From positions 404,277 to 468,276 of the forward strand of contig NZ_JAHXYR010000005.1 in NCBI RefSeq assembly GCF_019969845.1: a stretch of DNA of 64,000 nt, written 5' to 3'. This document shows positions 46,774-54,838 of the stretch, in pieces. Position numbers and translations under genes: made by a program. This DNA is from Sphingobacterium sp. GVS05A (GTDB taxonomy: Bacteria > Bacteroidota > Bacteroidia > Sphingobacteriales > Sphingobacteriaceae). Below the pieces are notes generated by a model. It saw only the letters and a program-made list of their open reading frames with translations, did no database searches and was not told the origin of the DNA. Every line of letters begins with the position of its first letter. The first letter of the stretch is position 1.

Positions 46774-48879
46774 CTAAGCCAATACAGGCGTTAAATTTTT
46801 ACGTTGATAAACCTCATTGATAAACTTTGTGGCTTCTTGTAGATAACCTGTTGCAAAGACCTCCGTAGGTTCATTTTTACTGATTTGTAAGACAAGCTCC
46901 GGAAATGACTGATCAAAGTCATATTCCCCGGACTCCACAAAATGTGTCTGGAATTCATTGATCACTGTATTTTGTGTGCTTGCGCTAATACCTTTATCTA
47001 ACAGCAAGGCTTTCGCTGCCTGAACAAAGGCATTGTATGCATGGTAGATAGCGTCTGCGAATTTTGCTTCACCGAATGTCTCATTTGCCCATTGCAGCTT
47101 TTCCTCCGCCTCATAAATCAATGTTGCTACCAGATCGATCACTACCCCAGCGCACTCACCCACACCTATCGCTGTTTGAAAAGTACCTTCATGTCCCCAA
47201 TCCACAAACTCATCTTCCGAAAGCGTTGTCAGATCTGACAGTGGCTTTAATAGATTGTAAAAATAATTTTTACCTTGTCTGTCGTAATACGCATGAAAGT
47301 TTTCAGTTTCTTCAGCATTCTTTTTGTAATCGTTCAGTACGAATTCAACCACATGCAATACCCGTTTGGTTGGTACTTTGATAATCCGTTCGGCGACCCG
47401 GCCTTCACCATCGCCGATCGTACCACCGCCGAGCATAACCTGGGCAGCGGGAACTACCTTACCCTCTGCTTTAACTGAGCTGCCATGGAAGCCAATATGT
47501 GCCAGTCCGTGTTGGCCACAGGAATTCATACAACCGGATATCTTAATTTTCAAATCTCTGTTGAAAATAAAATCTTGGTGGAATTCGGCGATATAGGATT
47601 CAATGACTCGCGCCATTTCGGTACTATTTGAAATGCCAAGATTACAGGTGTCCGTTCCGGGACATGTTGTCACATCAGCAGTACTGTCAAAGCCTACCTG
47701 AGCAAGATCTAATGATTTTAGCAGTTGATAAATATGAGGTAGCGACTTTCCGGTTGCATACTTCAACAGTAAACTTTGGTTTTGTGTTATCCGGATATCA
47801 TCGGCAACAAGATCTTTTAATCCAGCGATCAATGACCGCGCTTTATCGGTACCGATATCCCCGGTAGAAACACGTACATAGACACCATAATAGCCTGCTT
47901 GCTTTTGTTCAAATGTATTCGTATTCTTCCATACCTGATAGTTTAAATCGGTATCGAGATCAAGTATGGTGATTTGGCTGTCATCCGGTGGCAGCGGTTG
48001 TTCAATTTTGGTTCGATCGATAGCGAAAGTTTTTACTTTTGTAGCAATCTTTTCTGCTTCGATCAGATTTAACACCTCCTCCAGACCTAATTTTTGAATA
48101 AGGTATTTAAAGCGAGCCTTGTTACGGTTGTTGCGTTCGCCGTATCGGTCAAACACTCTTAAGGCAGCCTCTATATAAGGAATTAGCTCATCTTCCGGTA
48201 GAAATTCATTTGTTAGCGATGCTAAAAATGGCTGTGATCCCAGTCCACCCCCTAGCAAGACTTTGAAACCACGTACTTCTACACCATCCACATACTTTAA
48301 TTTTGGAATAAAACCCAAGTCATGGATATACGAGAAAGCGGTGTCCTCTTCACTTGCAGAAAAAGACATCTTGAATTTTCTACCCATCTCCGCACAGACT
48401 GGATTACGTAGAAAATATTCAAATGTCGCCTGTGCATATGGTGATACATCAAAAGGTTCTTTCGGGTCAATACCCGAAGTTGGTGAAGCCGTTACATTAC
48501 GAACAGTATTACCACAGGCTTCCCTTAAGGTAATATCGTCCTCTGCCAATTTTGACCAAAGTTCTGGTGTGCGATCCAGACTGACATAATGAATCTGAAT
48601 ATCCTGACGTGTGGTCAGATGCAGGTTGCGACTTGCATATTCATCAGAGATCGTCGCGATTTTGATCAATTGTTTAAAAGTAACTTTTCCAAATGGAAGT
48701 TTGATACGAACCATTTGAACCCCTGGTTGTCTCTGTCCATATACTCCCCTGGCAAGGCGCAGTGATCTAAATTTCTCATCAGCGATCTTACCTTCGTGAA
48801 ATAACCGAATCTTTTTTTCAAGTTCAATAATCTCCTTTTCCACGACTGGATTTTCTAATTCTGTACGGAAGCTTTGCAT
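46774..48879 (-). CDS. Siroheme sulfite/nitrite reductase with HEPN-like C-terminal domain
   Basis: A 701-residue protein; family members without a fusion are about 550-580. The N-terminal part has the duplicated ferrite reductase-like halves (GVYGQRQPGVQMVRIKLPFG, LTTRQDIQIHYV). The 4Fe-4S/siroheme ligands are TCPGTDTC and GCMNSC. From about residue 590 a helical domain follows (LQWANETFGEAKFADAIYHAY, FVQAAKALLLDKG), resembling HEPN domains. Operon context favours sulfite as substrate; no CysJ flavoprotein is present, so ferredoxin is the likely donor. It is the first gene of the operon. Confidence 0.9.
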   Translation of the reverse strand: MQSFRTELENPVVEKEIIELEKKIRLFHEGKIADEKFRSLRLARGVYGQRQPGVQMVRIKLPFGKVTFKQLIKIATISDEYASRNLHLTTRQDIQIHYVSLDRTPELWSKLAEDDITLREACGNTVRNVTASPTSGIDPKEPFDVSPYAQATFEYFLRNPVCAEMGRKFKMSFSASEEDTAFSYIHDLGFIPKLKYVDGVEVRGFKVLLGGGLGSQPFLASLTNEFLPEDELIPYIEAALRVFDRYGERNNRNKARFKYLIQKLGLEEVLNLIEAEKIATKVKTFAIDRTKIEQPLPPDDSQITILDLDTDLNYQVWKNTNTFEQKQAGYYGVYVRVSTGDIGTDKARSLIAGLKDLVADDIRITQNQSLLLKYATGKSLPHIYQLLKSLDLAQVGFDSTADVTTCPGTDTCNLGISNSTEMARVIESYIAEFHQDFIFNRDLKIKISGCMNSCGQHGLAHIGFHGSSVKAEGKVVPAAQVMLGGGTIGDGEGRVAERIIKVPTKRVLHVVEFVLNDYKKNAEETENFHAYYDRQGKNYFYNLLKPLSDLTTLSEDEFVDWGHEGTFQTAIGVGECAGVVIDLVATLIYEAEEKLQWANETFGEAKFADAIYHAYNAFVQAAKALLLDKGISASTQNTVINEFQTHFVESGEYDFDQSFPELVLQISKNEPTEVFATGYLQEATKFINEVYQRKNLTPVLA

Positions 48880-48922
48880 AAAACAAATAAAATCTATTGA
48901 TTTAGTATTCTTTTCTCGATGT

Positions 48923-48930
48923 CAAATGTA
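48923..48930 (-). promoter_or_regulatory. -7-like box of the cys operon
   Basis: On the minus strand TACATTTG (48930-48923) matches TAnnTTTG, about 45 bp upstream of the sulfite reductase start. No TTTG is seen at the proper -33 distance. Confidence 0.35.
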
Positions 48931-48962
48931 AAAATATTTTTTTAATATTCTATAATATCTAC

Positions 48963-49000
48963 CAAATTAATATATATTTGCCGTATAAAATTTAATATAC
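48963..49000. promoter_or_regulatory. Two adjacent inverted repeats between cys and pst-like operons
   Basis: CAAAT-N8-ATTTG (48963-48980) is followed 2 bp later by GTATA-N8-TATAC (48983-49000). Both have the same 5+8+5 architecture. The first contains a -7-like TATATTTG (48973-48980) for the rightward direction. They lie in the shared gap, in the position expected for a regulator of both divergent units. GTA-N8-TAC is the form of site bound by NtcA-type Crp-family proteins. Confidence 0.5.
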
Positions 49001-49024
49001 CAAACCTGTAGACTAATAGGTGTA

Positions 49025-49996
49025 ATGATAAAAAGATGTTTTATAGTCCTTGTTTTTAGCTTTATAGTTGTATTTAAGATCACGTCATGCGCGCCAAAAG
49101 TAAAGAATGGATATAGCAAAGAGCGTGGGTTCGAAGGTAATATTTCATTATCTGGAGCCTTTGCCCTCTACCCTTTGGCGGTAATCTGGAGTGAAGATTT
49201 TAAAAAAATTCACCCTCATGTTCGTTTTAATATTTCCGCAGGCGGAGCGGGAAAAGGAATAGCCGATGTGTTAACTGGTATGGTAGACATTGGTCTTGTG
49301 TCACGGGATTTGCATGCGCAAGAAGTCAAAAAAGGTGCAGTTCCTATTATCGTCGCTAAAGACGCTGTGATTTGTACATTGAATCCGGGCAATCCGAATT
49401 ATAAAGCATTACTGAAACGAGGTTTAACACGGGAGGAACTTGCGGATATTTTTGTCAATCGAAAATTTAAAACATGGAATCAAATTGATCCGCAGTTTAC
49501 AGCAGATCCGATTAATGTCTACGTGCGTTCCGATGCCGCCGGAGCGGCAGAAACCTGGGCTAAATTTTTCGGGCATAAACAGGAGGACCTGCAAGGTGTT
49601 GGCATTTTCGGAGATCCTGGTATTGCTCAGGCTATCAAAGATGATAAGTTGGGTATTGGCTTCAACAACATTAATTATGTATATAATTTAAAGACAAACA
49701 AAGTGTTTGATCATATTGATGTATTGCCATTGGATTTAAATAAAAATGGACAGATTGAAGTCGAAGAGCAATTCTATGGATCGCTATCGGACCTGACCGG
49801 AGCTGTTGCTTTGGGTAAATACCCCGCTCCCCCTTCGCGTGATCTGACATTTGTCACACGTAATAAGACAGAATCTCTGCTCCTGAAAGAATTTATTTCA
49901 TTTGTACTGCAGAAGCAGGCGCAGTCGCAGTTACTGGAAAATGGGTATGTCCCATTGAGTGAAACACTAATCAATGAAGAACTAAATAAGTTATAG
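49025..49996 (+). CDS. PstS-like oxyanion-binding lipoprotein
   Basis: A 323-residue periplasmic binding protein with lipobox KITSC (Cys22). The fold pattern is PstS-like: ISLSGAFALYPLAVIWSEDF, NISAGGAGKGIADVLTGMVDIGLVSRD. The loop that in phosphate-specific PstS reads RSDGSGTT is RSDAAGAAE here (168-176), losing the Ser/Thr phosphate ligands. It is the first gene of an ABC importer operon and is divergent from the sulfate-reduction operon. Phosphate is the default annotation, but sulfate or another oxyanion is quite possible. Confidence 0.82.
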   Translation: MIKRCFIVLVFSFIVVFKITSCAPKVKNGYSKERGFEGNISLSGAFALYPLAVIWSEDFKKIHPHVRFNISAGGAGKGIADVLTGMVDIGLVSRDLHAQEVKKGAVPIIVAKDAVICTLNPGNPNYKALLKRGLTREELADIFVNRKFKTWNQIDPQFTADPINVYVRSDAAGAAETWAKFFGHKQEDLQGVGIFGDPGIAQAIKDDKLGIGFNNINYVYNLKTNKVFDHIDVLPLDLNKNGQIEVEEQFYGSLSDLTGAVALGKYPAPPSRDLTFVTRNKTESLLLKEFISFVLQKQAQSQLLENGYVPLSETLINEELNKL

Positions 49997-49997
49997 C

Positions 49998-50894
49998 ATG
50001 CTAAATACACGTCTGGTTAAAGATACTTTAGTAAAACGGTCCACATTATTGTTGCTACTGATTTCGCTTTCAGTTGTCCTTATTATTGCGGTCGGTTTAA
50101 CCGTAAAATCCATTCCACTATTTGAATATAGCAATGTATTTCAGTTGTTGACAGACAAAGTATGGGCACCTATGAAAGGCTCATTCGGATTTCTACCTTT
50201 TATCGCTGGCACACTTGCTGTCACATTGATATCCCTTGCCATTGCCATACCACTGTGTATATTAACAGCTGTTTATCTGACTGAATATGCTTCAGATGCA
50301 TTGAAAAATATGATGCTCCCGCTTGTCAATGTTTTGGCTGCCATTCCTCCAGTGCTATATGGTGTTTGGGGCGTGTTATTTATTGTACCATTGATCCAGC
50401 TTTATATTGCTCCGATTTTTGGCGTGGTGACATCTGGTTATTCGGTGTTAGCTGGGGGGATTGTATTGGCAGTCATGATTTTTCCGATTATGATTTCAAT
50501 TATGGTTGAGGTTCTCCAAACGATTCCGTATGAATTAAAAGCAGCTTCTTTGTCTTTGGGAGCAACAAAATGGGATACCATAAAACATGTTATTCTCAAA
50601 AAAGCAAAGCCCGGTATTATTGCTGCTATTGTCTTATCGACCTCTCGTGCATTTGGAGAAACGATTGCAGTATTAATGGTTTGCGGCAATGTACCCAAGG
50701 TCCCGACATCCATATTTGATGCCGGTTATCCCATACCAGCTTTAATTGCCAACAACTTTGGTGAGATGATGTCCATCCCACTTTATGAGTCCGCACTAAT
50801 GTTTTCGGCATTATTGCTATTTGTGATCATATTTGTTTTCAATTTAATATCACGTCTGATACTGAGACGTCTTGAAGGAGGTTTAGATGGATAA
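49998..50894 (+). CDS. PstC-like ABC permease
   Basis: A 298-residue inner-membrane permease with about six transmembrane segments and the ABC-coupling EAA-type loop (LQTIPYELKAASLSLGATKWDTIKHVILKKA cut in two by helix turns). The region FGETIAVLMVCGN matches PstC/PstA. It begins one base after the binding-protein gene and overlaps the next permease by 8 bp, showing a tight operon. The substrate is that of the binding protein; see the note there on phosphate versus sulfate. Confidence 0.87.
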   Translation: MLNTRLVKDTLVKRSTLLLLLISLSVVLIIAVGLTVKSIPLFEYSNVFQLLTDKVWAPMKGSFGFLPFIAGTLAVTLISLAIAIPLCILTAVYLTEYASDALKNMMLPLVNVLAAIPPVLYGVWGVLFIVPLIQLYIAPIFGVVTSGYSVLAGGIVLAVMIFPIMISIMVEVLQTIPYELKAASLSLGATKWDTIKHVILKKAKPGIIAAIVLSTSRAFGETIAVLMVCGNVPKVPTSIFDAGYPIPALIANNFGEMMSIPLYESALMFSALLLFVIIFVFNLISRLILRRLEGGLDG

Positions 50895-51738
50895 TACCAA
50901 AAGAAGGTTATTGAGCGAAAAAATCGCGAAGGGCTTCATGCATCTATCCGGAATTACGGTGACGGCTTCCCTGTTTTTTATTGTAGGTACAATACTTTAT
51001 AAAGGTCTTCCCTATCTCGATTGGGACATGGTCAGTCAACTGCCCAAAGGCGGGTTTTACATTGGTAAAGAAGGCGGAATCTTAAACGCCATATTAGGTT
51101 CACTATATCTAGCCGGTGTAGCGACTACCTTATCGGCTTTTATTGGTATTCCAATATCAATTTATCTGAATATCTATTTGGGTACAAAATCCAGAGTAAC
51201 ACAGTTTTCGAAGTTGTTGTTTGATGTGCTTTATGGAGTGCCATCTATTGTGTATGGTGCTGTCGGCTTTGGTATTATGGTCTATTTCGGTATCAGAGCT
51301 TCGCTATTGGGGGGTATCATTACCGTCACACTATTGACGATCCCTATTGTGGTACGTACCGTAGATGAGTTGATCAAAACGATTCCCGAAGATCTTAAAA
51401 ATGTCACCCTTTCCTTGGGTACTACACGCTGGGAGCTTGCAAAGGTTATGTTGCGGAGTATCCGTGCCGGATTATTGACAGCTATTCTCTTGGCGTTTGG
51501 AAGGGCTATTGGTGATGTAGCTGGCGTACTATTAACGACAGGGTTCAGTGACAATTTACCTAAATATATTGATGAACCTGCGGCAACACTTCCTTTGGCC
51601 ATATTTTTTCAGTTAAGTAGTCCAATTCCTGAGGTTCAGGGGCGAGCTTATGCTTCGGCCCTGGTTTTAACAATCATTATTTTAATTATCGTAGTATGCA
51701 CACATATCCTTCAATCGAAACAAAAGAATCGTCGTTAA
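50887..51738 (+). CDS. PstA-like ABC permease
   Basis: A 283-residue permease with six predicted transmembrane helices. The coupling loop reads IPEDLKNVTLSLGTTRWELAKVML, and FGRAIGDVAGVLLTTGFSD corresponds to the FGRAxGET region of PstA, with Asp replacing the usual Glu-Thr. It overlaps the upstream gene by 8 bp, and the ATPase gene starts 43 bp before its end. Confidence 0.87.
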   Translation: MDNTKRRLLSEKIAKGFMHLSGITVTASLFFIVGTILYKGLPYLDWDMVSQLPKGGFYIGKEGGILNAILGSLYLAGVATTLSAFIGIPISIYLNIYLGTKSRVTQFSKLLFDVLYGVPSIVYGAVGFGIMVYFGIRASLLGGIITVTLLTIPIVVRTVDELIKTIPEDLKNVTLSLGTTRWELAKVMLRSIRAGLLTAILLAFGRAIGDVAGVLLTTGFSDNLPKYIDEPAATLPLAIFFQLSSPIPEVQGRAYASALVLTIIILIIVVCTHILQSKQKNRR

Positions 51739-52505
51739 ACAGTCCTTTGACTGATCCTCACATTAAGATCAAGGATCTCAATGTGTATATCGATGGGAGG
51801 CATATCTTAAAGAATATTAATCTTGCCTTACCAAACAACAGTGTAACCTCGATCATTGGCCCCTCAGGCTGTGGTAAGACCACATTGCTGAAAACACTTA
51901 ATCGACTTGTAGACGACACAAAAGGTGTTGAAATAACGGGGTCTGTGCTTGTGAACGGTGAGGATATTTATGGTAAGGATGCTGAAGTGACACATATCCG
52001 TAAGAAGATGGGACTTTTATCTCAAAAACCTTATCCCTTACCGATGTCTATCTACGATAATGTCGCTTATGGCCCGCGTATACATGGCACCAAGAATAAA
52101 AAGGAACTGGATAAGATTGTCGAGACACAATTGCGAAATGTGGCCTTATGGGATGAGGTCAAGGACCGTTTGGGGCAGTCTGCAAGTGGTCTTTCGATTG
52201 GACAGCAGCAACGACTTTGCTTAGCTAGGGGCCTTGCTGTTGAACCTGAAATTATACTCGGCGATGAATCGACTTCCGCATTGGATCCATTATCTACAGC
52301 AAAAATTGAAGAATTATTAATCGAGCTTAAGCAGGATTATACTATTGTTCTAGTTACACATATATTAAGACAAGCTAGAAGAGTGTCTGACTATATCCTT
52401 TTTGTTTATGGAGGTGAAATTCTAGAATTTGGCCCCACGGAGCAAGTACTTTTAAATCCACAGCATGAGATCACAAAACAATATGTAAAAGGTTTTATCT
52501 CCTGA
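51696..52505 (+). CDS. PstB-like ABC ATPase
   Basis: A 269-residue ABC ATPase. Walker A is GPSGCGKTT, the signature LSIGQQQRL, Walker B IILGDESTSALDP, and the switch His lies in VTHILRQARRVSD, the PstB-type tail with VYGGEILEFGPTEQV. Two positions differ from standard PstB: LSGGQ is LSIGQ, and LLDEPTSALDP is LGDESTSALDP. It ends the operon; no phoU follows, and a terminator lies 20 bp downstream. The long overlap with the permease gene (43 bp) makes the exact start uncertain. Confidence 0.88.
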   Translation: MHTYPSIETKESSLNSPLTDPHIKIKDLNVYIDGRHILKNINLALPNNSVTSIIGPSGCGKTTLLKTLNRLVDDTKGVEITGSVLVNGEDIYGKDAEVTHIRKKMGLLSQKPYPLPMSIYDNVAYGPRIHGTKNKKELDKIVETQLRNVALWDEVKDRLGQSASGLSIGQQQRLCLARGLAVEPEIILGDESTSALDPLSTAKIEELLIELKQDYTIVLVTHILRQARRVSDYILFVYGGEILEFGPTEQVLLNPQHEITKQYVKGFIS

Positions 52506-52524
52506 TAGGTTGCCTATCCGTTAT

Positions 52525-52572
52525 AAAAAAAGTCGAAGATTCTATGAGTCTCCATAAAATCTTCGACTTTTC
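52525..52572. terminator. Terminator between pstB-like gene and bshB1
   Basis: AAAAGTCGAAGATT pairs with AATCTTCGACTTTT (52559-52572); A- and T-tracts on both sides suit the two convergent genes. Confidence 0.9.
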
Positions 52573-52598
52573 ACTTCTTTATTTTCATTATAGCTTCT

Positions 52599-53330
52599 TT
52601 ATCTTAGGTCGAATAGATCATCAACACCTAATATCTTTTTAGAAGTAAATCCTTCCGCATACTTTGTCTGGATATAACGGCCAAATTCTCTCGCTCTAGC
52701 AGCAGTAGATTCCATAAAATCCGGATTGGAGATATAGGTTTGTGGCTCGTCTGGATTGGTGTTTTCACCAGTATAGAATTGTGTTTTGTAGGCTAGGATT
52801 GACTTCTCCTTGATAGTATAGTAGTCCGTAATATCAATAACCACGTCAGGTTTGATGTAATAATCCTGTACAAACTGTAACACTAATCGTGGCCGAAAGG
52901 CTTCTTGTATATGATTATTTTCATCTCTTGTTTCTACTTTTCTTAAACCCGAAAGGAAACAGGCTTCATTCACAAGCTGTCCTGCCCTGCCATGATCAGG
53001 GTGGCGGTCGGTAATTGCATTGGTGATAACAATTTCAGGCTGGTATTTCCTTATTGCACTTATAATAGCCATTTTTTCTTCGATAGCATTTTCGAAAAAG
53101 CCATCTCTGAGACCAAGATTTTCGCGAGTAGCCAGCCCCAGGATCGTTGCGGCATCTTTTGCCTCTTGCGCTCTGGTCTCCGCTGTACCGCGTGTGCCTA
53201 GTTCGCCTTGTGTCAGGTCTACAATTCCTACTTTTTTTCCTTCAGCAACATATTTTGCCATTACTCCGCCTGCCCCTAATTCTGCGTCATCGGGATGCAC
53301 AGCAATGACTAATAAATCTAGTTTTAGCAT
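52599..53330 (-). CDS. bshB1: Bacillithiol biosynthesis deacetylase BshB1
   Basis: A 243-residue zinc-dependent LmbE-like deacetylase from the start MLKLDLLVIAVHPDDAELG. The metal ligands are in AVHPDDAELG (His12, Asp15) and RHPDHGRAG. VDLTQGELGTRGTAETR is characteristic of the BshB1 subfamily, which removes acetyl from GlcNAc-malate in bacillithiol synthesis. The cysteine for bacillithiol would come from the sulfate-reduction pathway encoded nearby. The gene is single, with its own terminator. Confidence 0.92.
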   Translation of the reverse strand: MLKLDLLVIAVHPDDAELGAGGVMAKYVAEGKKVGIVDLTQGELGTRGTAETRAQEAKDAATILGLATRENLGLRDGFFENAIEEKMAIISAIRKYQPEIVITNAITDRHPDHGRAGQLVNEACFLSGLRKVETRDENNHIQEAFRPRLVLQFVQDYYIKPDVVIDITDYYTIKEKSILAYKTQFYTGENTNPDEPQTYISNPDFMESTAARAREFGRYIQTKYAEGFTSKKILGVDDLFDLR

Positions 53331-53489
53331 ATTGATATCCTCTTTTTTGTTTACAGCTTCCAATTTCACCAAAATCGGTTAAAATGATTCTGCAGTTAAT
53401 TCTTTCATATTGCTAGCTTATTTTGAAGATAGCCAACATAGATGGACTTACTGCTGTGAAGCCGAGGTCAAAGGTAGAAAGTTTGTTGT

Positions 53490-53981
53490 TTACTCCGCTA
53501 AAAGTCGTTCGATATTACGACAAATTTTACCTGACAATGGCGAAGTCGTGGGGTAATAGAAATCCACAACCTCTCCCTGCTTGTTGATCAGGTACTTGTG
53601 AAAGTTCCAGGAAGGTTTGCTATTTATATGACCGTTTTCTGTCTTATTTGAAAGAAAATTATACAACGGCGTGGCATACGTGCCAATGACATGGCTGCGC
53701 TTAAAAACAGGAAAACTGACTTGTTGGTTTATTCGACAAAATGTTTCCAATGTACTGCCTGTCAAGGGTTCTTGATTTCGAAAGTTATTGGATGGAAATG
53801 CCAGTATCTCAAACCCCTTTTCTTTATACTTTTGGTAGAGCTTTTCTAGCGATTTAAATTGTTTTGTAAACAGACACTGACTCGCTGTATTGACGACCAA
53901 CAAAACCTTTCCTTCAAAATCCCCTAGAGATTTCATGGTTCCATTGAATTGCAAGGCATCAAAGTCATAAATCGTTTTCAT
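53490..53981 (-). CDS. Glutathione peroxidase-family thiol peroxidase
   Basis: A 163-residue GPx-fold peroxidase. The peroxidatic Cys36 lies in VVNTASQCLFTKQF. The catalytic Trp-Asn pair is present (PSWNFHKYL), and a Cys at 82 (ETFCRINQQVSFP) fits the resolving Cys of thioredoxin-dependent GPx. The tetrad Gln, normally in FPCNQF, is Asn66 here (FPSNNF). It has no signal peptide. Thioredoxin is the likely reductant; a bacillithiol-related role is only suggested by the neighbouring bshB1. Confidence 0.88.
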   Translation of the reverse strand: MKTIYDFDALQFNGTMKSLGDFEGKVLLVVNTASQCLFTKQFKSLEKLYQKYKEKGFEILAFPSNNFRNQEPLTGSTLETFCRINQQVSFPVFKRSHVIGTYATPLYNFLSNKTENGHINSKPSWNFHKYLINKQGEVVDFYYPTTSPLSGKICRNIERLLAE

Positions 53982-54055
53982 ATTATCTTAATTTAGGTAT
54001 TTATATGAGGATCCGGATACTTTTTCAAGTCTCCTTGCAATTAGCATATTGAAGT

Positions 54056-54688
54056 CTACATGACCGGTTTAGGTCTTGATCTTTCAAATTCCCGGATAAT
54101 GTTTTCGATTTCGAAGTCCTCCTTTGGATCGTACGCAGATTTTAGATTATGTCCAAAAATTTTGGCAACTCCTTGATAAAAGAACGCGGAAATTCCACCT
54201 TTCATTTCTTTTACCATTTCGTAGCTTGTGTGTCCTGTATAGCGATCGATCAGTTTTATAAGAATTTTACCCTGGGAAATGGTCATGTTTTTAATTTCCC
54301 TATTAAACATTTGTTTCACATCATTTTCACAACGCTCCACCAAGGCTTCATGTTCCTTTTTTTCAGATGTCATGGCTAGATCCCGATCCAGCTGGTCGTA
54401 TCTTTTTTGCGCATAGATCGCATAAGGGAGTACCTTCAGTACATTTCGTCTAAAACGTAGATATTCCCGTCTTGCTTCCTCGCTTGACCATACTCGTTTT
54501 CTGACAATAACAACCTCGGGGATGGGAAACCAAGGTAGAATCTCGCCCGAAGGTAATGTTGTTTTCATATAATCAGTCACAGTCTCTTGCGCCCCTTCAC
54601 CATACAATGGAAGAACAAGAGATTGAGCCTGTGTCACACCTGACAAAGTCCCAAGAAGAAAAAGCAAACCACCTACTATTGTCTTCAT
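54056..54688 (-). CDS. DUF4294 exported protein
   Basis: A 210-residue protein with a signal peptide ending near VTQAQS. The mature part, with PEVVIVRKRVWSSEEARREYLRFRRNVLKVLPYA and later NREIKNMTISQGKILIKLIDRYTG (split by charged turns), fits the DUF4294 family of Bacteroidota. It is mostly helical and highly charged. Function unknown; probably periplasmic. It is divergent from rel. Confidence 0.82.
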   Translation of the reverse strand: MKTIVGGLLFLLGTLSGVTQAQSLVLPLYGEGAQETVTDYMKTTLPSGEILPWFPIPEVVIVRKRVWSSEEARREYLRFRRNVLKVLPYAIYAQKRYDQLDRDLAMTSEKKEHEALVERCENDVKQMFNREIKNMTISQGKILIKLIDRYTGHTSYEMVKEMKGGISAFFYQGVAKIFGHNLKSAYDPKEDFEIENIIREFERSRPKPVM

Positions 54689-54838
54689 CTGAATGACTAT
54701 ATAACTCTTTTAATTTGTCAATGCTATTATATTTTGGTAAATTTATTACAAAATAAGTTAGCTTGATAATCGTATTCGAAATACATTAACTAAATTAAAC
54801 AAAAATACTCAAAAAAACATCATTTACCTGCAACGTTT

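Noticed and set aside
48973..48980. TATATTTG as a full promoter of the PstS-like gene
   Set aside because: No TTG or TTTG lies 17-23 bp upstream, so it is kept only as a -7-like box within the inverted repeat.
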